This document shows, one piece after another, positions 35,208 to 44,237 of a stretch of 64,000 nt of DNA (position 1 is the first letter of the stretch; each line of letters opens with the position of its first letter). Both the position numbers and the translations under genes were made by a program. The notes below the pieces were generated by a model. It was not told the DNA's origin and made no database searches. It worked only from the letters and a program-made list of their open reading frames with translations. The stretch comes from Pseudomonas urmiensis (lineage in GTDB: Bacteria; Pseudomonadota; Gammaproteobacteria; Pseudomonadales; Pseudomonadaceae): the NCBI RefSeq assembly GCF_014268815.2, contig NZ_JABWRE020000001.1, forward strand, positions 5,001-69,000, in the 5' to 3' direction.

Positions 35208-36293
35208 TCAGCGCCGAACCAGCAACACCCCGCTTTCCATATGATGGGTATAGGGGAACTGGTCGAACAGCGCACAGCGTTCGATACGGTGGGTATCGTG
35301 CAGCTGGGCGATGTTCTGCGCCAGGGTTTGCGGGTTGCAAGAGATGTACAGGATGCGCTCGAAGCGACGGGTCAGCTCGCAGGTGTCCGGGTCCATGCCG
35401 GCGCGTGGCGGGTCGACGAACACCGTGCCGAAGTCGTAGCTTTTCAGCTCGATGCCTTCCAGGCGGCGGAACGGGCGGACCTCGTTCAGCGCCTGGGTCA
35501 GCTCTTCAGCCGACAAGCGCACCAGGCGCACGTTGTCCACGCCGTTCTCGTCGAGGTTATGCAGTGCGGCGTTGACCGAGGTCTTGCTGATTTCGGTGGC
35601 CAGCACCTTACGTGCGCGGGTGGCCAGGGGCAGGGTGAAGTTGCCATTGCCACAGTACAGCTCGAGCAGATCGTCGTCGCGCTCGCCCATGGCGTCGAAG
35701 GCCCAGTTGAGCATCTTCTGGTTCACTGCGCCGTTAGGCTGGGTGAACGCGCCTTCGGGTTGGCGGTAGCTGAAGGTGCGGCCAGCGACTTGCAATTGCT
35801 CGACCGCGTAGTCGCGGCCAATCACCAGGCGCTTGCCCTTGGAGCGGCCGATCAGGCTGACGCCGAGTTGTTCGGCAAGCACGCGGGCAGCGGTTTCCCA
35901 GGCCTCGTCGAGTGGACGGTGGTAGCACAGGGTGACCATCGCATCGCCTGCCAGGGTGGTCAGAAACTCCACCTGGAACAGCCGATTGCTCAGCGCCTCG
36001 CTGGCCTGCCAGGCCGCTTTCAGGCGCGGCATCAGCGCGTTGATGCGCTCACTGGCAATCGGGAAGTCGTCGATCAGGATCGCCTTGTGCTTCTCGCCTG
36101 GGGCGAACATCGCGTAGTGGCGCTGGCCTTCCTCACGCCACAGGCGGAACTCGGCACGCAGGCGATAGTGCTCGCGCGGCGAATCGAACACCGCAGGCTC
36201 TGGCGCATCGAACGGCGCCAGCAACTCTCGCAGGCGCTCGACCTTGGGCGTCAGCAGGCTTTCATAGGACGACGGATCGAAGACAGCACTCAT
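35208..36293 (-). CDS. trmA: tRNA (uracil-54-C5)-methyltransferase
   Basis: TrmA makes the universal T54 (m5U) of tRNA using SAM. The 361-aa protein has the RNA m5U methyltransferase core: the SAM site [30 protein letters not shown], and the catalytic nucleophile in [12 protein letters not shown]. It lacks the N-terminal TRAM domain and 4Fe-4S cysteine cluster of RlmC/RlmD, which points to TrmA. Its ATG overlaps the stop of the upstream purine permease gene by 4 nt (36290-36293), so the two are translated together. Confidence 0.95.
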   Translation of the reverse strand: MSAVFDPSSYESLLTPKVERLRELLAPFDAPEPAVFDSPREHYRLRAEFRLWREEGQRHYAMFAPGEKHKAILIDDFPIASERINALMPRLKAAWQASEALSNRLFQVEFLTTLAGDAMVTLCYHRPLDEAWETAARVLAEQLGVSLIGRSKGKRLVIGRDYAVEQLQVAGRTFSYRQPEGAFTQPNGAVNQKMLNWAFDAMGERDDDLLELYCGNGNFTLPLATRARKVLATEISKTSVNAALHNLDENGVDNVRLVRLSAEELTQALNEVRPFRRLEGIELKSYDFGTVFVDPPRAGMDPDTCELTRRFERILYISCNPQTLAQNIAQLHDTHRIERCALFDQFPYTHHMESGVLLVRR

Positions 36294-37585
36294 GCGTTTA
36301 ACCAGCCCAGCTTGATGACGAACAGGATGGAGAGGATCACCAATGCCGGGTTGAGCTCGTGGCGGCGGCCCGAGAGCAGTTTGATGGCGGTCCAGGTAAT
36401 GAAGCCGAAGGCGATGCCGTTGGCGATCGAGTAGGTCAGCGGCATGGCCAGGGCAGTGACCATCACTGGCGCGGCTTCGGTGACGTCATCCCAGTTTATT
36501 TCCGCCAGCCCCGAGGCCATCAGCACGGCGACGAACAGCAGCGCCGGCGCAGTGGCGAAGGCCGGAACGCTGCCAGCCAGGGGCGCGAAGAACAGCGCCA
36601 GGAGGAACAGGATCGCGACCACGATGGCGGTCAGGCCAGTACGGCCACCGGCGCTCACGCCCGCAGCCGACTCGATGTAGCTGGTGGTGGTCGAGGTGCC
36701 AAGCAGCGAGCCGGCCATGGCCGCGGTGCTGTCGGCGATCAGGGCACGGCCCATCTTCGGCATGTGGCCGTCCTTGCCCATCAGGCCGGCGCGCTTGGCG
36801 ACGGCGATCAGGGTGCCGGAGTTATCGAACAGGTCGACGAACAGGAAGGCGAAGATCACGCTGATCAGGCCCACATCGAGGGCGCCGGCGATGTCCAGTT
36901 GCAGGAAGGTCGGCGCCAGCGATGGCGGCATCGACACCACGCCGGCAAAGGGCGTCACGCCCATCAGGATCGAGGCCAGGGTGACCGCGAGAATGCCGAT
37001 CAGCACCGCGCCGCGCACTTTCATTGCTTCCAGGGCGACGATCAGGAAGAAGCCCAGCGTTGCCAGCACGGGGGCCGGATTCTTCAGGTCGCCCAGACCC
37101 ACCAAGGTAGCCGGGTTATCGACGACGATGCCTGCGTTATGCAGGGCGATCAGTGCCAGGAACAGGCCGATGCCGGCGGCGATCGCCGAGCGCAGCGGCA
37201 GCGGAATGCTGTTCACGATCCACTCACGGATGCGGAAGATCGACAGCAGGAAGAACAGCACCGCCGAGAGGAATACCGCACCCAGCGCCACTTGCCAGGT
37301 ATGGCCCATGTGCAGCACGACGGTGTAGGTGAAGAAGGCGTTCAGGCCCATCCCCGGCGCCAGGGCGATCGGGTAGTTGGCGATCAGGCCCATGGTTGCC
37401 GAGCCGATCGCTGCGGCCAGGCAGGTGGCGACGAAGATCGCACCCTTGTCCATGCCGGTCTCGCCGAGGATGCTCGGGTTGACGAACAGAATGTAGGCCA
37501 TGGCCAGGAAGGTAGTGACGCCCGCAAGAATCTCGGTGCGCACATTGGTGTTGTGTGCTTTTAGTTGAAACAGCCTTTCCAGCAT
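36290..37585 (-). CDS. AzgA-type purine (adenine/hypoxanthine) permease
   Basis: This 431-aa NCS2 permease of the AzgA branch has about 12-14 TM segments and imports adenine, guanine or hypoxanthine with protons. Family blocks are [51 protein letters not shown] and [23 protein letters not shown] 37585 gives the family start [20 protein letters not shown]. It overlaps trmA by 4 nt, an unusual pairing of nucleobase uptake with a tRNA modification gene. Substrate within the purines is not fixed by sequence alone. Confidence 0.92.
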   Translation of the reverse strand: MLERLFQLKAHNTNVRTEILAGVTTFLAMAYILFVNPSILGETGMDKGAIFVATCLAAAIGSATMGLIANYPIALAPGMGLNAFFTYTVVLHMGHTWQVALGAVFLSAVLFFLLSIFRIREWIVNSIPLPLRSAIAAGIGLFLALIALHNAGIVVDNPATLVGLGDLKNPAPVLATLGFFLIVALEAMKVRGAVLIGILAVTLASILMGVTPFAGVVSMPPSLAPTFLQLDIAGALDVGLISVIFAFLFVDLFDNSGTLIAVAKRAGLMGKDGHMPKMGRALIADSTAAMAGSLLGTSTTTSYIESAAGVSAGGRTGLTAIVVAILFLLALFFAPLAGSVPAFATAPALLFVAVLMASGLAEINWDDVTEAAPVMVTALAMPLTYSIANGIAFGFITWTAIKLLSGRRHELNPALVILSILFVIKLGWLNA

Positions 37586-37798
37586 GCCCGCTCCCCAAGG
37601 CGCCCCCAGGCGCCGTGAATATATCGACCCCATCAGCAAAGCACAGACCGTACCGGATGCCGTGGTTTATGTGGGGCGGAAAAAAGCCGCGCATCATACC
37701 AGCATGGATGGCGGGGGCCTATGGCCGTTGGCAGGTCACCTGGCGGACCGGCCGAGCAGCCCGCTCCCACACCTTTACTGGTTCTTTGCGCGAGCTGA

Positions 37799-39019
37799 TC
37801 AGGAGTTGTGCAACCGATCCCGATTGGCCAGGGTCGGGAACAGTTTTATCCACACCCCGGTCACCAGCAATGTGCCCACCCCGCCAAGCACCACCGCCGG
37901 CACTGTGCCAAACCAGTGCGCAGTCACCCCAGATTCGAACTCGCCGAGCTGATTCGAGGCACCGATGAACAACCCGTTCACCGCGCTCACCCGCCCGCGC
38001 ATCTCATCGGGCGTCTCCAACTGCACGAACGAACTGCGGATGACCATGCTGATCATGTCCGCCGCGCCCAGCACCACCAGCACCGCCAGCGAGAACCAGA
38101 ACGAGGTCGACAAGCCAAAGGCAATGGTCGCCACGCCAAACACCCCGACCGCGGTGAACATGGTCCGGCCGACCTTGCGCTCGAACGGGAAGCGCGCCAG
38201 CCAGATCGACATCAGCAGCGCCCCCACCGCAGGTGCCGAGCGCAGCAGGCCCAGGCCCCATGGGCCGGTGAGCAGGATGTCCTTGGCGAACACTGGGAGC
38301 AGGGCGGTGGCGCCGCCGAGCAGTACCGCGAACAGGTCCAGGGAGATAGCGCCGAGGATGTCCGGGCGACTGCGAATGAAACGGATCCCGGCCAGCAGCG
38401 ACTCGAGGCTGGCGCGGCCACGCTGAGGCAGCTGTTGGCGGGCGTCGAGGCTCAGGGTGAGCAGGCAGGCAATCGCATACAGCGCCACGGTCGGGCCGTA
38501 TACCCAGATGCTGCCAAAGGCGTACAGCAAGCCGCCAACTGCCGGGGCGACGATGGTCGCTGCCTGTGTCGCCGAGGCCGAGGCGGCCACCGCCCGTGGA
38601 AACAGCCCCGGTGGCACGACATTGGGCAGCAGTGCCTGGGTCGCTGGCATTTCGAACGAGCGGGTCGCACCGAGCAGGAAGGCCAGGATGAAGATCATCT
38701 CGCGGCTGACGTTGTCAGTCGCGCTGCCCACCACCAGGGCCAGGGCGATCAGTGCTTGCAGGCTTTGGCACAGGGCGGCGACCCGGCGCCGATCGAAGCG
38801 GTCCGCCACATGGCCGGTGTGGAGCATGAACAGCACCCGTGGGGCGAACTCGACCAGGCCGACCAGACCCAGATCGAGCACGTTGCCGGTCAGTTGGTAG
38901 AGGTGCCAGCCGATGGCCACGGTGAGCATCTGAAAGCCGCTGGCGGTGAATACGCGGGCTAGCCAGAAGGCGAGGAAGGGGCGGTGTTGCCGGAGCAACA
39001 GCGGGGCGGAATCAGACAT
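37799..39019 (-). CDS. MFS transporter (EntS-like MFS_3 group)
   Basis: This 406-aa major facilitator has 12 predicted TM segments. The MFS motif-A equivalent between TM2 and TM3 is GHVADRFDRRRVAALC. The overall type resembles the EntS/MFS_3 exporter group (RVFTASGFQMLTVAIGWHLY at the start; LGAADMISMVIRSSFVQLET in the second half). No siderophore biosynthesis genes are nearby, so the substrate cannot be named. ATG 39019 gives MSDSAPLLLRQHRPF; the frame is open to 39079. It is monocistronic and divergent from cioAB. Confidence 0.87.
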   Translation of the reverse strand: MSDSAPLLLRQHRPFLAFWLARVFTASGFQMLTVAIGWHLYQLTGNVLDLGLVGLVEFAPRVLFMLHTGHVADRFDRRRVAALCQSLQALIALALVVGSATDNVSREMIFILAFLLGATRSFEMPATQALLPNVVPPGLFPRAVAASASATQAATIVAPAVGGLLYAFGSIWVYGPTVALYAIACLLTLSLDARQQLPQRGRASLESLLAGIRFIRSRPDILGAISLDLFAVLLGGATALLPVFAKDILLTGPWGLGLLRSAPAVGALLMSIWLARFPFERKVGRTMFTAVGVFGVATIAFGLSTSFWFSLAVLVVLGAADMISMVIRSSFVQLETPDEMRGRVSAVNGLFIGASNQLGEFESGVTAHWFGTVPAVVLGGVGTLLVTGVWIKLFPTLANRDRLHNS

Positions 39020-39436
39020 CGGGAAACCTGTGGCCTCGGCGATAGGGGAGGGCCAGAGCGTATCATCTGTTTGTAACAAATAGTTGCGGGGGTTGGATTA
39101 GAGGCGAGCTGAGTTTGCACATCTCATTGCGTCACGGCTTCAGCGTGCAGAAATGATCAGCCCAGCTCCCAACAGCTGCCTTGCCTATTCAACTAAAGGC
39201 GGGTGAGACAACGGGTCACGCGGCATTCAACCACACGGCTAGGGCGGCCATTCGGGGCTATGCTCACTGGCAACCGTTGACCTGGATCAATCGTTCCACA
39301 AGCAACGGTTTGGCCATCAGGCCTCAATCCCTGCGATCGAACAGAACAATTCCAACGCGCCGCACTCGATAACCGTGGGGGCAGTGGGCGACAGGGCCAT
39401 GAGCCCGGACGCCGGATTATCTGAAGAGGAAGCACC
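39020..39436. other. 417-bp divergent regulatory region between the MFS gene and cioA
   Basis: No protein-coding gene is supported here; the short open frames have no family character or ribosome sites. The stretch contains the ANR/FNR-like box described separately, and must contain the promoters of both flanking genes. A GAAGAGGAA ribosome site precedes cioA. No tRNA or stable RNA fold was recognised. Confidence 0.6.
39277..39290. promoter_or_regulatory. ANR/FNR box upstream of cioA
   Basis: TTGAC-CTGG-ATCAA differs at one position from the FNR/ANR consensus TTGAT-N4-ATCAA. It lies about 147 nt before the cioA start. In P. aeruginosa ANR represses cioAB at low oxygen, so a site here fits that control. 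The transcription start is not known from sequence. Confidence 0.65.
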
Positions 39437-40879
39437 ATGTTCGGATTAGAAGCCCTAGAGCTCGCCCGAATCCAGTTTGCCTTTACCGTGTCCTTTCACA
39501 TCTTGTTCCCAGCCATCACCATTGGCCTGGCGAGCTACCTGGCGGTTCTCGAAGGCCTTTGGCTGAGAACCCACGAGCAGGTCTACCGCGACCTCTATCA
39601 CTTCTGGTCGAAGATCTTCGCCGTCAACTTCGGCATGGGGGTGGTCTCCGGTTTGGTCATGGCCTATCAGTTCGGCACCAACTGGAGCCGCTTCTCTGAC
39701 TTCGCCGGGGCTGTTACCGGACCGTTGCTGACCTATGAAGTACTCACCGCGTTCTTCCTCGAGGCCGGTTTCCTCGGGGTCATGCTGTTCGGCTGGAACC
39801 GCGTCGGCCGGGGGCTGCACTTTTTCTCGACAGTGATGGTGGCCCTGGGCACCTTGGTTTCGACCTTTTGGATCCTGGCCTCGAACAGCTGGATGCAGAC
39901 CCCGCAAGGCCACGAAATCATCGACGGTCGCGTGGTGCCGGTGGACTGGCTGGCAGTGATCTTCAACCCCTCGTTCCCCTATCGACTGATGCACATGGCC
40001 ACCGCGGCCTTTGTCGCCACAGCGTTCTTCGTCGGCGCTTCGGCGGCCTGGCACTTGCTGCGCGGGCGTGACAACCCGGCGGTGCGCAAGATGCTCTCGA
40101 TGGCCATGTGGATGGCGCTGATCGTCGCGCCGATCCAGGCGGTGATTGGCGACTTCCATGGTTTGAACACCTTGAAGCACCAGCCGGTGAAGATCGCCGC
40201 GATCGAAGGACACTGGGAGAACGTCCCCGGTGAGCCTACGCCGCTGATCCTGTTCGGTATCCCCGACATGCAGGCTGAAACGACCCGCTACAAGATCGAA
40301 ATTCCGGCCCTGGGCAGCCTGATCCTGACCCACAGCCTGGATAAGCAAGTGCCGGCGATGAAAGAGTTCCCAGCCGAGGATCGACCCAATTCGACCATCG
40401 TGTTCTGGTCGTTCCGGGTCATGGTGGGCTTGGGCTTGCTGATGATCTTCGTGGGCCTGTGGAGCTTGTGGCTGCGTAAACGCGGCACCTTGTACAGCAG
40501 CAAACCCTTCCTCTACCTCACTCTGTGGATGGGGCCGTCCGGTCTGATTGCCATCCTGGCCGGTTGGTTCACCACCGAGATCGGCCGTCAGCCGTGGGTG
40601 GTCTACGGACTGATGCGCACCTCCGAAGGGGTGTCCAACCATAGCTACACCCAGCTCGGCGTGACCCTGGTGATCTTCGTGGTGGTCTACTTCGCCCTGT
40701 TCGGTACCGGCCTTGGCTACATGATGCGCCTGGTGCGCAAAGGCCCGCACACCGGCGAAGGCGATGCGCAGCCACCGGGCGGCCCTGGCCAGCAGCGCAC
40801 ACCCGCGCGGCCATTGTCTGCCGCCGACGATAGCGCCGACGCCAACACCGACGCCGTCCGCCTGAACAAGGAGAGCTGA
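39437..40879 (+). CDS. cioA: Cyanide-insensitive terminal oxidase subunit I
   Basis: CioA is subunit I of the bd-type quinol oxidase CIO, which reduces oxygen with ubiquinol without pumping protons and resists cyanide. The 480-aa membrane protein has the N-terminal RIQFAFTVSFHILFPAITIG with a heme-ligand histidine, MAYQFGTNWSRFSDFAG, and the conserved GRQPWVVYGLMRT. The quinol (Q) loop between TM6 and TM7 is short, as expected for the CIO branch rather than E. coli CydA. A GAAGAGGAA site precedes the ATG. cioB starts 3 nt after the stop. Confidence 0.95.
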   Translation: MFGLEALELARIQFAFTVSFHILFPAITIGLASYLAVLEGLWLRTHEQVYRDLYHFWSKIFAVNFGMGVVSGLVMAYQFGTNWSRFSDFAGAVTGPLLTYEVLTAFFLEAGFLGVMLFGWNRVGRGLHFFSTVMVALGTLVSTFWILASNSWMQTPQGHEIIDGRVVPVDWLAVIFNPSFPYRLMHMATAAFVATAFFVGASAAWHLLRGRDNPAVRKMLSMAMWMALIVAPIQAVIGDFHGLNTLKHQPVKIAAIEGHWENVPGEPTPLILFGIPDMQAETTRYKIEIPALGSLILTHSLDKQVPAMKEFPAEDRPNSTIVFWSFRVMVGLGLLMIFVGLWSLWLRKRGTLYSSKPFLYLTLWMGPSGLIAILAGWFTTEIGRQPWVVYGLMRTSEGVSNHSYTQLGVTLVIFVVVYFALFGTGLGYMMRLVRKGPHTGEGDAQPPGGPGQQRTPARPLSAADDSADANTDAVRLNKES

Positions 40880-40882
40880 GTC

Positions 40883-41890
40883 ATGGGTATCGATCTTCCG
40901 CTGATCTGGGCTGTGATCATCATCTTCGGCGTCATGATGTACGTGGTGATGGACGGCTTCGACCTGGGCATCGGCATGCTCTTCCCGTTCGTCAAGGCCG
41001 AGCGTGACCGCGATGTGATGATGAACACCGTCGCCCCGGTATGGGACGGCAACGAAACCTGGCTGGTGCTGGGGGGCGCGGGCTTGTTCGGCGCCTTCCC
41101 GATGGCTTATGCGGTAGTGCTGGAAGCGTTGTACCTGCCGCTGATCCTGATGCTGGTGGGCTTGATCTTCCGTGGAGTGGCCTTCGAGTTTCGTTTCAAG
41201 GCCAAGGATGACAAGCGGCACCTGTGGGACAAGGCGTTCATTGGCGGCTCATTGGTGGCCACCTTCTTCCAGGGCGTCGCGCTAGGCGCGTTCATCGAAG
41301 GCTTCAAGGTGGTCGACCGCCATTACGCCGGCGGCTCGCTGGATTGGCTGACGCCATTCAGCCTGTATTCCGGGCTGGGTTTGATCGTCGCCTACACCTT
41401 GCTTGGCTGCACCTGGCTGATCATGAAAACCGAAGGCCCGCTGCAAAAGCAGATGCATGACCTGGCGCGCCCGCTGGCGCTGGTGCTGCTGGTGGTGATC
41501 GGTATTGTCAGCCTGTGGACGCCGCTGGCTTATCCACAGATCGCCGAGCGTTGGTTCAGCATGCCTAACTTGATCTGGTTCATGCCGGTGCCGATCCTGG
41601 TCCTGGTGACCTTCTACGGGCTGCTCAAGGCAGTGGCGCGCAATGCCAACTACACGCCATTCCTGTTGACCCTGGTGTTGATCTTCCTCGGTTACAGCGG
41701 GCTGGGCATCAGCTTGTGGCCGAACATCATCCCGCCCTCGATCTCGATCTGGGAAGCCGCCGCGCCGCCGCAGAGCCAGGGCTTCATGTTGGTGGGGACG
41801 CTGTTCATCCTGCCGTTCATCCTGGGTTACACCTTCTGGAGCTACTACGTGTTCCGCGGCAAGGTGACCCACGAAGATGGCTACCACTAG
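40883..41890 (+). CDS. cioB: Cyanide-insensitive terminal oxidase subunit II
   Basis: CioB is the partner subunit of CioA and is needed for assembly and quinol oxidation. The 335-aa protein has eight TM segments. Characteristic blocks are VVMDGFDLGIGMLFPFVK, APVWDGNETWLVLGGAGLFG, AFPMAYAVVLEALYLPLI and FEFRFKAKD. The spacing to cioA is 3 nt, with the AAGGAGAG ribosome site lying inside the cioA 3' end. A small membrane-protein gene follows after 13 nt. Confidence 0.95.
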   Translation: MGIDLPLIWAVIIIFGVMMYVVMDGFDLGIGMLFPFVKAERDRDVMMNTVAPVWDGNETWLVLGGAGLFGAFPMAYAVVLEALYLPLILMLVGLIFRGVAFEFRFKAKDDKRHLWDKAFIGGSLVATFFQGVALGAFIEGFKVVDRHYAGGSLDWLTPFSLYSGLGLIVAYTLLGCTWLIMKTEGPLQKQMHDLARPLALVLLVVIGIVSLWTPLAYPQIAERWFSMPNLIWFMPVPILVLVTFYGLLKAVARNANYTPFLLTLVLIFLGYSGLGISLWPNIIPPSISIWEAAAPPQSQGFMLVGTLFILPFILGYTFWSYYVFRGKVTHEDGYH

Positions 41891-41903
41891 GGAGGGCTGC
41901 ACG

Positions 41904-42059
41904 ATGACGGGTAAACATGGCATCGAGGAGCAGAAGAGGCCGCTGTGGCAACGGCTGGGTTGGCTGGTGCTGATCTGGGCGGGCAGTGTGGCCGCGCTTG
42001 GGGTGGTGGCCTGGTTGATGCGGATGTTCATGGCCGCGGCAGGGTTGAGTACCCACTGA
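41904..42059 (+). CDS. Small CIO-associated membrane subunit (DUF2474, CydX-like role)
   Basis: This 51-aa protein has one TM helix (about 19-42, LGWLVLIWAGSVAALGVVAW) and a basic N-terminus. A DUF2474-type small protein is commonly encoded after cioAB and is thought to stabilise the oxidase, as CydX does for CydAB. ATG 41904 follows a GGGAGGG site; a longer frame from 41877 overlaps cioB and is less likely. It ends the cio operon just before a strong terminator. Confidence 0.82.
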   Translation: MTGKHGIEEQKRPLWQRLGWLVLIWAGSVAALGVVAWLMRMFMAAAGLSTH

Positions 42060-42063
42060 ATGC

Positions 42064-42100
42064 AGGCCCTTGGGACCGCAACGCGGTCCCAAGGGCCTTT
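42064..42100. terminator. Bidirectional terminator between cio operon and rlmG
   Basis: A perfect 16-bp stem (aggcccttgggaccgc / gcggtcccaagggcct, 42064-42079 and 42083-42098) has a 3-nt loop and is followed by tt. It lies between two convergent stop codons and can end both transcripts. Confidence 0.88.
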
Positions 42101-42104
42101 GGGC

Positions 42105-43229
42105 TTACTTGCGGGCCTTGAGGATGACGAACTTGGGTGTAGCCGCTACCTGCTCAACCCCACGGAACAGCCGCGCCAGCTTACTGTGGTACCCCAGGTG
42201 CCGGTTACCCACGATGTACAGCGCGCCGCCCACTACCAAGGCATCGCGCGCCTGCTGGAACATCCGCCAGGCTAGGAAGTCGCCCACGACCTGCTGCTGA
42301 TGGAACGGCGGGTTGCACAGCACCACATCCAGCGACTGCTTCTCCTGCCCAGCCAGACCATCGGCTGCGCGCACCTCCACCGGCCGATCGGCCAACACCG
42401 CCTGCCAGTTATCCAACGCTGATTGCACTGCCATGTACGACTCGTCGACTAGTGTGTACTGCGCCTCAGGATTAACCAGGGCACTGGCGATCGCCAGCAC
42501 GCCATTGCCACAGCCAAGGTCGGCAACCCGAGCCTGGCCCAGATCACGCGGCAGGTGCGGGAGGAATGCGCGGGTGCCGATATCCAAGCCTTCGCGGCAA
42601 AACACATTGGCATGGTTGACCAGCTCCAGGGCTGGCGCATCCAGGCGGTAGCGCGTGGGATAAGGCGAGCTAACCCGTGGTCGTTCGGCCACGGTGGCGG
42701 TCAGCAGGCGGGCTTTTTTCTGCGCAAGCGACGCCTGCACCGGGCCGATGTACTTTTCCATCAGGTCGCCCGCTGCTCGCGGCAGGTGCTTGATCATGGC
42801 GGTGGCGATCACTTGCGCACCCGGGGCCAGATGGCCTTGCAGGCGAATCAGCTGCTCCTCGAGCAGCGCCAGGGTCTTCGGCACCCGCACCAGCACTCGG
42901 TCAAACGGCCCTTGCCAGGGCGCGTTGGCGGGCACGAAAGGCACGGCGTCGAAGGGCTTGGCGTTACGCGCCAGGTTCTTTTCCAAGGCCACCCGCGCCA
43001 GGTGCGAATCACCGCTGCTGACCACCTGCATATCAGCGCACAGGCTGGCCGCCAGGGCGCCGAAGCTGTCGTTTAGCACCAGCACCCGGCAATCCGTCGG
43101 CAGCGCCTGGCTGGCCAGGTGCTCGAGCAGATACTCATCGGCAGCGTCGAACGCTTGCAGGGGGTCGTTGGCCTGTTCCGGTTGGCGGATCAGGTCGAGT
43201 TCGGCAAAGGGGCTGGTCAACAAGGGCAT
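42105..43229 (-). CDS. rlmG: 23S rRNA (guanine-1835-N2)-methyltransferase RlmG
   Basis: RlmG methylates G1835 of 23S rRNA (E. coli numbering) with SAM. The 374-aa protein has the two-domain RsmC/RlmG layout: an inactive N-terminal methyltransferase-like half (VLVLNDSFGALAASL) and an active C-terminal half with motif I VADLGCGNGVLAIASAL and motif IV DVVLCNPPFHQ. ATG 43229 gives MPLLTSPFAELDLIR, the family start. The rRNA target is assigned by family; RsmC, the close relative, has a different length and N-terminus. Confidence 0.92.
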   Translation of the reverse strand: MPLLTSPFAELDLIRQPEQANDPLQAFDAADEYLLEHLASQALPTDCRVLVLNDSFGALAASLCADMQVVSSGDSHLARVALEKNLARNAKPFDAVPFVPANAPWQGPFDRVLVRVPKTLALLEEQLIRLQGHLAPGAQVIATAMIKHLPRAAGDLMEKYIGPVQASLAQKKARLLTATVAERPRVSSPYPTRYRLDAPALELVNHANVFCREGLDIGTRAFLPHLPRDLGQARVADLGCGNGVLAIASALVNPEAQYTLVDESYMAVQSALDNWQAVLADRPVEVRAADGLAGQEKQSLDVVLCNPPFHQQQVVGDFLAWRMFQQARDALVVGGALYIVGNRHLGYHSKLARLFRGVEQVAATPKFVILKARK

Positions 43230-43327
43230 GGCATGGGGCTCAGGTGCGAATCTGCCCGGCGCAGACCACGACGAGCTTGAAGCGCGCAATTCTACAGGGC
43301 TTTGCCCAAACGGTGGGATGTCTGGCG

Positions 43328-44032
43328 TCAGAACAGCCCGCGGCTGGCGGCGATGGCAATGGCACCGGCCTTGTTGGAGGCGTTGGTCTTGGTGATCACG
43401 CTGCGGATGTGGAAGTTCACTGTGCTGGTCGACAGCGACAGGATCCGGGCAATCACTGCCGCAGTCTTGCCGTCGGCGGACCACTTGAGCACTTCCAACT
43501 CGCGTTCGCTGAGTTTGGGGATCGGTGCCAGGGCTGCCAGGTGGTGTTCACTGAGCCGCTCGTGCAGGGTGTGGCACAGCCAGACGATACGCGCGCTCTT
43601 GCCATAGAACTCAGCGGTGTCGATCTTGCCCTGCGGCCTGGCTACGCTCAACTGCGTTTCGTTATGCCGCTGGTCGTGCACCGATTGGCTCCAGCCATGG
43701 CGCAAACCATAGGAGCACGCCGTACTACGCAGTGTTGGCACTTCGCGAAATAGCTCGTCATCCCATAGCACCGGCAGGGTGGATTCATGACAGCGCTTGA
43801 CGATGGGGTCCTGTTTGATCAACTCAGCTTGCGTATAGAATGCGTTCCATTGCGCTGGGAAATTGTTGTACAGGAAGATTTGCGGTCTGTTAGCGGCCAG
43901 ATGGATGTGCAAGGCCAAACCCATGTAGGGCATGCCCATATCCTGTACCAACGCCAACGCACGCTTGAACAACTGCTGCGGGTCGCGCTCGTCTAGCAGC
44001 TGTTGCAGCTGCTCCGGGTTCCATTGCGACAT
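43328..44032 (-). CDS. ppoR: LuxR-family AHL-responsive solo (PpoR-like)
   Basis: This 234-aa LuxR-type regulator has an N-terminal autoinducer-binding domain and a C-terminal GerE helix-turn-helix (LSERELEVLKWSADGKTAAV, then STSTVNFHIRSVITKTNASN). All pocket residues of acyl-homoserine-lactone receptors are kept with correct spacing: W62, Y66, D75, P76 and W90 (TraR/LuxR W57, Y61, D70, P71, W85). No luxI-type synthase gene is in the window, so it is a solo. In P. putida PpoR binds AHLs, occupies this location (from memory) and affects fitness and motility. ATG 44032 (MSQWNPEQLQQLL) is chosen by homology. Confidence 0.9.
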   Translation of the reverse strand: MSQWNPEQLQQLLDERDPQQLFKRALALVQDMGMPYMGLALHIHLAANRPQIFLYNNFPAQWNAFYTQAELIKQDPIVKRCHESTLPVLWDDELFREVPTLRSTACSYGLRHGWSQSVHDQRHNETQLSVARPQGKIDTAEFYGKSARIVWLCHTLHERLSEHHLAALAPIPKLSERELEVLKWSADGKTAAVIARILSLSTSTVNFHIRSVITKTNASNKAGAIAIAASRGLF

Positions 44033-44237
44033 TGAAACGCTCCCTGATAGCTCCTTGGATCCAACTCCACTACCACCCGGCTCATTGTAGGAAAAGACCC
44101 AGCGTTGCGTTGGGATTTTTTCGCTATAGCCATGCAAGCCTTGTATGACGCTCAGTTTGGCTTGCCCCTGCAAACCGTCGGTGTTCATCGCCGCCGCTTT
44201 GGGCGAAACTGTGCACACTTGATTTATGGAGCCCGTC

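Noticed and set aside
37750..37775. Possible single REP half (gcagcccgctcccacac) downstream of the MFS gene
   Set aside because: Only a partial match to the REP core, without an inverted partner; too weak to annotate.
35163..38962. Long plus-strand frames opposite trmA, the purine permease and the MFS gene (35163-36434, 36359-37564, 37808-38962)
   Set aside because: All three run opposite recognised genes and are rich in His, Gln, Arg and Gly in shadow style; none resembles a known protein.
39455..41221. 588-codon open frame on the minus strand
   Set aside because: It is antisense to cioA and cioB; the composition (rich in His, Gln and Asp) is typical of a shadow frame, with no ribosome site.
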